The position numbers were made by a program, and so were the translations under genes. Positions 30,001 to 35,082 of a stretch of DNA of 35,082 bases are shown piece by piece. Numbering within the stretch: position 1 is the stretch's first letter; each line of letters begins with the position of its first letter. Location of the stretch: positions 1 to 35,082 of IMG/VR virus record IMGVR_UViG_3300049826_000008; one strand, written 5' to 3'. The DNA is from a virus. A model generated the notes under the pieces. The model did not search any database and was not told the DNA's origin. It was given only the letters and a program-made list of their open reading frames with translations.

Positions 30001-32146
30001 TACGCATAACGTCAACAGTTTCCCACTTGTCAATGTCTTTAGGGCTGAGTTCCTGACGCATATCAACACGCACCAAGTAGTTACCTTCAACACCTTTAAC
30101 ATCTTCCAGCTTAACTGGAACGTGGTCCAAACCTTCTTTGCTCAGAATAGTAATTTCTTCTGGCAACACACCTTGTCCACGCAAAGCATGAATAGCTTGA
30201 TCGTAGGCTTGTTGTGCGTTAAGGAATGCACCTTCAGGTGTTCCGTACACAGCAGAGATGTGATGTTGATTCCCTTCCAAACGGAAAGAACTCATTGGTG
30301 TATTAATCTCCAAACCTTCAGCGGCAGAGAAGTCATTCACCTTGTTAGCACGAGCAGCAGCTTTCTCAGCCTTAGTATATTCCAATGCACCAGAGGAGAA
30401 TGCTGCGTTGAGCACTTCTTCAGGGACATTCATATCTGTGCGGAGATTGCGTTGCAAGTCGATTGGCTTAGATGTAACCTTGCCAGTCTCAGTAACCATC
30501 TGAGGAACAATGTCAGCTGTAATAGCTTCCAACTTATTAGTTCCATACAAAGCTTGAGCTACAGAGTCTTCACCATTGAATGCGGCTTGGAATACTGTAC
30601 GAGCTTTCTCTGGATTGGTCTGCTGGATGATAGCTGCCGTACTTGCAGGATTAACAGTACTAGAGATACCACGCATCTCAATACGTCTTGTCAAATCAGC
30701 AATAGGTGTTAAAGCGCCAGGGGCATCTACACGATTAGATTTAAGCTGTTCAATCTCTTTTTCAATAGCAGCAATACGCTGTGTTGCAGTAGAGGCTTGA
30801 CGGTTAGCTTCGATCTGTTGTTCAATACGCATAGACGAAGCTTTAAGCTCGTCATTGTATTCTTGAATCTGTTTAGCTGCAATGCTCTGAGCTTCTTTGT
30901 ATCCTACTTGTTGAGATGCTTGAATCTCTTTAGCAGTAGACTTAACGCTAGCCTTATCGTCAGGAAGCAGCTTAGCTTTAACAGCAGCCAGTTCATCTGA
31001 CAAAGCTTTAACTTGTCCGCGATCTAGCTTGTTACCAGCTGTACCCAACAAGTCAGTCTTCTCGCTCTCAAGCTTAGAAATCATTCGATCTTGTTGACCA
31101 GCAACAAAGCCTTTGAACTCTTCAGCGTTACGAGGACGTACACCAGCTTCAAAACCGGCTACAGGAGCTTTAGCAGAAGTAGCAGCATCTTGGGTAGCCT
31201 GAACTACTTTTTCAGCAGCTGCAGCCCGTTTAGGCATCTTAACTAACGAACCCATACCAACAACATCAAGCAAGCCAGAGAAGTTATCCAACCACTTATC
31301 GAAAGTGTTGTACTCTCCGTTCACAATGTCATTAGCCATTTGGATTTGATTAATCTGGTTTTCACTAGATGCAATCAATCCACTGTTCTCTGAGATGTTA
31401 TCCAACAACGATTTAGTCATTGCAATACGCTCAGGAGCAGGGGTGTTCTTCAGTCGTTCCTTCAGATCAGTGATCGACGAGCCAGGTAATGCAAAGGCTT
31501 TAATATAGTCCCATGCAGAAGAACCTTCTGGTAATTGTTTAGAAGTAACTTTACCAGCGGTAATGTTAGTTCCGAATGGAGCAAACCAAGTAGCAGCTGT
31601 ATCAGCTACAGAAGTGATGTTCTTACCACTACGAGCAGAGATGTAGCTGTTAACCAAACCTTGTTCGATACTGCGAGCGTCTTCCACTTGCTGAATCAAG
31701 TCAGCCACTTTCAATCGTGACTGTTCAGCTTCGTGTGTTTCGCCAGCACTAGCTTGGCTCAAGTTGTTAGTCATCAACACAGTCGATGGTTCAACTTTAG
31801 TTTGGTTATACGTATTAACCAGAGACTTCTTTTGTTCAAACGAAATGCTAGGGTCAGACAACAAGTTCATCATTGTCTTCATATCACCAGCTTTAGCTTG
31901 TGACACACCTCGTTGCTGTAAGCTCTTAGTATATGCGTCTTGCCCTTGCTCACCTTCAGCCACCATCATCTGGTAGTTATCAACAGCTTGATCAGGCTGG
32001 CCAGCAATGAACGATGTTACCGAAGCTCTATTACGAATAGTAGCTGATGGGAGTTTAAGTCCCACACTGGGAGCATCCTGAAACGCTGCCAGTTCGGAAG
32101 GGTTTTGTTCAGTTCCCATCAAACTGTCAAGTGTTGATTCTGGCAT
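27098..32146 (-). CDS. Very large internal virion (ejection) protein (1682 aa)
   Basis: This single open frame of 1682 residues is helical and Ala/Gln-rich, without membrane segments that can be called with confidence. It resembles the giant gp16-type core proteins of T7-like phages, which enter the cell with the DNA. It lacks the transglycosylase domain that T7 gp16 has at its N-terminus; that activity is encoded separately at 24608. Regions about 360-470 look like long coiled coils. A strand/helix domain follows (about 1000-1250). It overlaps the gp14-like gene by one base (TAATG) and is the largest gene here. Confidence 0.78.
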   Translation of the reverse strand: MPESTLDSLMGTEQNPSELAAFQDAPSVGLKLPSATIRNRASVTSFIAGQPDQAVDNYQMMVAEGEQGQDAYTKSLQQRGVSQAKAGDMKTMMNLLSDPSISFEQKKSLVNTYNQTKVEPSTVLMTNNLSQASAGETHEAEQSRLKVADLIQQVEDARSIEQGLVNSYISARSGKNITSVADTAATWFAPFGTNITAGKVTSKQLPEGSSAWDYIKAFALPGSSITDLKERLKNTPAPERIAMTKSLLDNISENSGLIASSENQINQIQMANDIVNGEYNTFDKWLDNFSGLLDVVGMGSLVKMPKRAAAAEKVVQATQDAATSAKAPVAGFEAGVRPRNAEEFKGFVAGQQDRMISKLESEKTDLLGTAGNKLDRGQVKALSDELAAVKAKLLPDDKASVKSTAKEIQASQQVGYKEAQSIAAKQIQEYNDELKASSMRIEQQIEANRQASTATQRIAAIEKEIEQLKSNRVDAPGALTPIADLTRRIEMRGISSTVNPASTAAIIQQTNPEKARTVFQAAFNGEDSVAQALYGTNKLEAITADIVPQMVTETGKVTSKPIDLQRNLRTDMNVPEEVLNAAFSSGALEYTKAEKAAARANKVNDFSAAEGLEINTPMSSFRLEGNQHHISAVYGTPEGAFLNAQQAYDQAIHALRGQGVLPEEITILSKEGLDHVPVKLEDVKGVEGNYLVRVDMRQELSPKDIDKWETVDVMRNFLDRFSTLITNNKGSAARNVMDAASMLHPVYSGAATVSKDLAAKFEKTMLELASQFSDKYVKLPKAEQARVDSYIREANSKRIPLSTGDLMARGMSADEMATVGAWRKFWDGHFYLENLDLVRTLNAQGYQKLVAPNADLFAKPLKNQANVGKVYDPTHDIVLTLSDQAVKDLYANGGYFGKLRRPTQFGVDTAEYVVVRNDPNEYLRALRDTDQALNYIDGYYQVSYKAPRFVDEVSPDGMRRAVAVAGDTSEAQHFADRMKAQNPDMVYNVRADDRAMRTSSDDWFDIHSASGRIAQRHRGKLLEDASGLNLLGDGSYVVNPVESAIHSAKSVAGRTMMRPALEAMKARFLDNRKAFLPSDGMGGVRFPTRYEEIGIKGGAVTSAVADARTEYEYIRYLENGYINSLDDTFKMGFHVLADMAGKAGLSKAERAALGAADISLSGAAKGAVFASTIAANPIRQWIVQTHQVVRTFSYNPQGWLSGNIPKLMGEYTGSKVMPGTQFSKEGQEFIKFLDGTGLMEAVDKQNLVRGTLLAAADNSNKLLKAAGAIPNAARRIGFDIGEMGNTLGHGAAVFDRYKRLGKDMNDATTLAEAHSEVRAITGEMNFAGDMPYNQTAASIVLQFMQVPHKMALQATNRRIDPIIRSRMILADAVIWGGPTALVSDLLGGDILPDNPQLREFFINGLESLLLNEGFKYMFGDDNINIDFSSLSPVDYHGWAQLFHTLKTSPLDAVVNSPAGSLFLKDGGRVQTAIGSLGRFFGIVKDDYKDPQEAISVLNDVMSISSGWSNAVKAHLALETGKIYDKYGNVIDAHAHPIEAYMLGLGFGSATQRDMFTASQAASQTSKEFKDEVTQVMDDVAKYYQRELSRGNTDIEYMTKVSGFVLKKYENNPQAQEIAAAWMTSHLFQDKESQLVYMMMKAVGLPEGGKLRDQVKLMPVSDDQKQMMMQRIDDVEALRNKGK

Positions 32147-32715
32147 TATGGTACAGTAGGTGTTGTTGCTTTAGGTTTGTAATTAGCTGCAAAGATACTT
32201 GTGCTGAGTTGGAACATAGACTGAGCGTTCTGTGCATCAAAGCTAGCAAATTGTGCTCCAAGATTAAGATCAGCTGCGTTCTGCGACAAGTTAGAAATTG
32301 CTGCCCCGCTCTGGGCTGCCCCAAGGTTAGCACCAATGTTAGTTGCCAATCCTGTACTCAATCCTCCAACTGCACCAGATTCCAACGAACTACCATATCC
32401 CCCAGTATTGAAACTAGAAGCAAGTAATCGTGAACGTCTTACACGCTCTTCTCTGATTTGTTGTCTACGTTCATTAGCTTGGGCTTGTGCCGCATTAGCT
32501 ACTTGAATCTCTCGAATCTTTTCCTGCTCTTTAGCAGATTGTTGCATCAAGCCTTCTTGTTCTGCCTTGGCTTTCTCTGCATCCATCATTGCTGAAGTAC
32601 CGGCAGCGCCAGCAGCAATAGCTCCAGCGTTAGCGGCATACACACCTCCAGCTGCACCAGCTGTAAAATAAGCAGCAGTTGCAATAGCAATGGTCTTTAG
32701 TGTACTACTTCCCAT
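32146..32715 (-). CDS. Internal virion protein, gp14-like (189 aa)
   Basis: The N-terminus is hydrophobic and Ala/Gly-rich (IAIATAAYFTAGAAGGVYAANAGAIAAG as a whole spans about 9-36) and could insert into a membrane. A long Gln/Glu/Arg helix follows (about 45-95), then a Gly/Asn/Ala-rich tail. This is the arrangement of T7 gp14-type proteins, which form a pore in the outer membrane during ejection. Size matches (T7 gp14 has 196 residues). The gene lies between the small gp13-position gene and the giant internal protein and overlaps both. Confidence 0.82.
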   Translation of the reverse strand: MGSSTLKTIAIATAAYFTAGAAGGVYAANAGAIAAGAAGTSAMMDAEKAKAEQEGLMQQSAKEQEKIREIQVANAAQAQANERRQQIREERVRRSRLLASSFNTGGYGSSLESGAVGGLSTGLATNIGANLGAAQSGAAISNLSQNAADLNLGAQFASFDAQNAQSMFQLSTSIFAANYKPKATTPTVP

Positions 32716-32999
32716 ACGATAACCTCGTGTCTAATATTGTCAAAATATAATTCTTTTTCAAATCTACCACCGAATAGTTTGGCAAACTTTGGGTTGGGTG
32801 TCACAGTCATTATCCGTTCTACCCCTTGTTGTTTTAGTTCTTCCAGTAGCTTACCAAACACTCGATAGTATCTTTTTAACGAAGAAGGTTTCCAATCCGT
32901 CACATCACAGTGCAGGAAGATCCCTTCGTCGTTAAATTCAACAACGAATTTTACTGACTCATCTTGGTAGTACGTAATCTTATGTTGTTGAGTTTCCAT
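32697..32999 (-). CDS. Small protein at the T7 gp13 position (100 aa)
   Basis: This is a compact alpha/beta protein. DEGIFLHCDVTDWKPSSLKRYYRVFGKLLEELKQQGVERIMTV suggests a strand-helix-strand unit like part of an acetyltransferase fold, a pattern I associate with short phage proteins at this location. It ends FDNIRHEVIVWEVVH. It overlaps the tail gene by 20 bases and the gp14-like gene by 19. T7 gp13, at the same position, is needed for virion assembly. Equivalence is by position; enzymatic activity is not implied. Confidence 0.65.
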   Translation of the reverse strand: METQQHKITYYQDESVKFVVEFNDEGIFLHCDVTDWKPSSLKRYYRVFGKLLEELKQQGVERIMTVTPNPKFAKLFGGRFEKELYFDNIRHEVIVWEVVH

Positions 33000-35082
33000 T
33001 AAGGGCTAAGCTCCAGCCAATAAGTCGGCAATCGTGTAATGGTTCAGTCTCAAAATATAATGAGAATGCTTTACCACGTCCACGTAATTTATTCTTCGAG
33101 GAAACAACCTCAAATCCTGTATCGAAAGTATCTTCTGAATTAACAGGAGTATACTCTTTACGATAACGATATGCTTGTCTCAATGGACTCCATTTGTTTG
33201 AATTGTATCCGTTAGACCAATCCCACATAGAACGGATGAAACAACTAGATGCACCAATAGGTGTCAAATCTGGGTTAGTACCATTCTCAGTTCTACGGAA
33301 ATGAGTTGTTAGATATGGAATCTGTTTATGAATAGAAGAGTCATCAGCTGTATAAGCACCTGTTTGCAGGAATGCTTTAGCATCAACACCTACGCCATCT
33401 AAACGTTCCCAATCCAAGAATGAAGGATTGTTATAGTAACTAAATGTGTAATAAGGAACCCCACCAACCAATACGATACACAAGTAACGACTTGATTGTA
33501 CTCCAGCTTCACGACCAGTGTTAGGAATAACAACTGAATCTGTAGAACTAAATACTTGGTCTGTTCCAGCAAAGATAAGCGTATTACCTGTTCCAGATTG
33601 GAAAGGGGTAGACTTAAATGCACTAATAACTTCAGCAGTGTTATTAGCTTTATTACTGATTCTAAATACATAGAATGCACTTAGCACAACATCAAGAATC
33701 AATTCTTTAGTAACTGAACTGGAAGAGAATCGAACACCTTCATGGAAGATCCATCGAATTTTTTTACCAGTAGAATCGTATACGCCAATAACGTTCTCTT
33801 TAGCTGTATTAGAAATTCCTTCATAAAATTTCTGAATAGTAGTTTGTGTAATGTTTACTGCACTATATTCACCAACTTGGTCACGACCGAGTGTGTAAAT
33901 ACCATCAATAGACCAATAAAACAAACGTCCAGAGTCTTTAACGATAGAACGAGCACCCATTGCACCAAAGTCAGATACACGGTCAACTTTAAAGTTAGTA
34001 GCTACGAATCCGAAGTCACCACCACCAGTTACCATCCATACGCCATTATTAGCCAAGATAACCAAGGATGTACCTAAGTTAACCAAGCTGATAATTTTAT
34101 CCACACCTGACACACGAATGAAGCCACCATCGGTATCTACAATATCATTCGATTCACGAGATGTAGGATCACCTTCTTGGTAACACTTAGTAATGTCTGG
34201 AGCACTCTTCACCAATTGGGAGAAAAATACATAGTTGGATAAGTCAGGACTACGTTTATCACCTGATGTAACAACACCATTAAATCCCCCGTAGAACACA
34301 CGTCCAGCAAATTCAGCAACAACAGTAGCACCACCAGAAGTATAATCGGCTTTAGCATTCGTAAACGAAGTCATAGCCATTTGAGAATACTTAGCGTAGT
34401 TAGCAGCTACAGCAGCAGTTCGAGAAGCACCACGACGCAATACGTCGATGATGAAATATCCTTTAGCAGCTACCGTATTAGCACCAAGAATCTCTTGGTA
34501 CAAGTTAGGATAGATACGTTCAAAAGGAGTTTGTGTAGAAGATACTTGTTGGAACTGAAGACCAGGCCAAACTGTTTCCGAGTTACTTGGATACTTACTT
34601 AGAGAAGCAGTATAAATAGTGGTAGGATCGTTAACTGCACCTGTATTATCTTTACGAGGAATACCCCACGATTGATTATACAAGTTATATCGTTCAAAGT
34701 TAGATACTGTAGTAGGACGATATGTAGGGTCTGCTTCAACAGAAGCATCAGCTGATTCAACACCCCAGATATCCCTAACTTTAATTGATTGATACGAAAC
34801 AGTAAATGCACTACCTGTGTATTCAACAACACCAATAGTGTCTGCACCAGCAGCTACAATCAATCGACCATCTACGCTAGTAAACGAATAATCTACTCCA
34901 GTAGGGAATGAGGATAATGTAATTGTACCTTTATATCCACCACCTGAAATAGAGCTAGACTGAATATCGAAGAATGTTAATACTTGTTCAGTCTGCAATA
35001 CCAAGAACAATGTTCCTGAATCACTCTTAACGTTCTTCCATTCAAACGTAACTGGGTCATTAGCGAGAAGAGTAGCTAGGCT
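32980..35082 (-). CDS. Tail nozzle / tubular protein B-like, 5' end outside the window
   Basis: The frame is open to the window edge. The part before the first in-frame TTG (35010) reads as normal protein (LANDPVTFEWKNVKSDSG), so the true start lies outside. About 700 residues are visible. T7 gp12, the tail nozzle protein, has 794. The sequence is beta-rich with Gly, Ser, Thr and repeated blade-like segments; VWMVTGGGDFGF and DGIYTLGRDQ are typical of gp12-like proteins. It forms the distal tail tube and binds fibres. The gene order tail nozzle, gp13-like, gp14-like is T7-like. Confidence 0.85.
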   Translation of the reverse strand, partial: SLATLLANDPVTFEWKNVKSDSGTLFLVLQTEQVLTFFDIQSSSISGGGYKGTITLSSFPTGVDYSFTSVDGRLIVAAGADTIGVVEYTGSAFTVSYQSIKVRDIWGVESADASVEADPTYRPTTVSNFERYNLYNQSWGIPRKDNTGAVNDPTTIYTASLSKYPSNSETVWPGLQFQQVSSTQTPFERIYPNLYQEILGANTVAAKGYFIIDVLRRGASRTAAVAANYAKYSQMAMTSFTNAKADYTSGGATVVAEFAGRVFYGGFNGVVTSGDKRSPDLSNYVFFSQLVKSAPDITKCYQEGDPTSRESNDIVDTDGGFIRVSGVDKIISLVNLGTSLVILANNGVWMVTGGGDFGFVATNFKVDRVSDFGAMGARSIVKDSGRLFYWSIDGIYTLGRDQVGEYSAVNITQTTIQKFYEGISNTAKENVIGVYDSTGKKIRWIFHEGVRFSSSSVTKELILDVVLSAFYVFRISNKANNTAEVISAFKSTPFQSGTGNTLIFAGTDQVFSSTDSVVIPNTGREAGVQSSRYLCIVLVGGVPYYTFSYYNNPSFLDWERLDGVGVDAKAFLQTGAYTADDSSIHKQIPYLTTHFRRTENGTNPDLTPIGASSCFIRSMWDWSNGYNSNKWSPLRQAYRYRKEYTPVNSEDTFDTGFEVVSSKNKLRGRGKAFSLYFETEPLHDCRLIGWSLALNGNSTT

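Noticed and set aside
29795-30712. Plus-strand open frame of 305 codons
   Set aside because: It lies wholly opposite the giant internal virion gene. Its Ser/Cys/Asn/Phe-rich product has no family features and looks like a chance antisense frame of Ala/Gln-rich coding DNA.
1-35082. CRISPR array, insertion sequence, integrase or phage attachment site
   Set aside because: No regularly spaced repeats, transposase, integrase or tRNA-fragment duplication was seen. The single tRNA is complete.

Overview
This window is part of a tailed-phage genome, most likely a podovirus. No bacterial housekeeping gene is visible. The genes are tightly packed, often with overlapping ATGA or TAATG junctions. They form two convergent blocks that meet at a strong hairpin near 23.2 kb. 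The right-hand, minus-strand block looks like the ejection and tail module of a T7-like virion: tail nozzle, small gp13- and gp14-like proteins, two very long internal virion proteins and a lytic transglycosylase. The left-hand, plus-strand block is closer in content to phiEco32-type phages: a phage-encoded sigma-like factor, no single-subunit RNA polymerase in the window, and an amidoligase/ATP-grasp/amidotransferase cassette. The host looks like a Beta- or Gammaproteobacterium, because the leader holds a near-consensus LexA box of the CTGT-N8-ACAG type, two perfect DnaA boxes and two sigma-54 promoter matches. The species cannot be named from the sequence alone.

Layout. 1-1292 is a gene-free control region with short iterons, dyads, two TGTGGATAA DnaA boxes, tandem -24/-12 (RpoN) promoter matches and an SOS box. 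1293-2387 holds two unknown early genes separated by a terminator. 2495-10491 is a peptide/amide-bond synthesis cassette: an unknown 345-residue protein, a C26-type glutamine amidotransferase-like hydrolase, two tiny membrane proteins, two small proteins, a tRNA-Arg(UCU), an ATP-grasp ligase, an Ntn (class II) glutamine amidotransferase with a zinc ribbon, a phiEco32-like COOH-NH2 ligase, an unknown protein, a second GS-fold amidoligase and a second ATP-grasp ligase. 10519-11561 carries small genes and a Gln/Pro-rich lipoprotein. 11554-18900 is replication: primase-helicase, sigma-like factor, phosphoesterase, DNA polymerase, a likely ssDNA-binding protein, 5'-3' exonuclease and an HNH nuclease. 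18920-23187 is nucleotide metabolism: dATP/dGTP diphosphohydrolase-like, ThyX, a second phosphoesterase, a MazG-like protein, a B12-dependent ribonucleotide reductase and a glutaredoxin. 23234-35082 (minus strand) runs from the tail gene, cut by the window edge, down to PhoH.

How it fits together. The replication and nucleotide genes form a conventional self-sufficient DNA-synthesis set. The sigma-like factor probably redirects host RNA polymerase to middle or late genes. The amidoligase cassette is the most unusual block. Its parts could build or attach an amino-acid or peptide-like adduct, but neither substrate nor product can be read from the sequence. The leader is also remarkable, because it combines replication-initiator sites with sigma-54 and SOS signals that would tie the phage to host physiology. 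Capsid, portal, terminase and lysis genes are not in the window and presumably lie beyond its edges.
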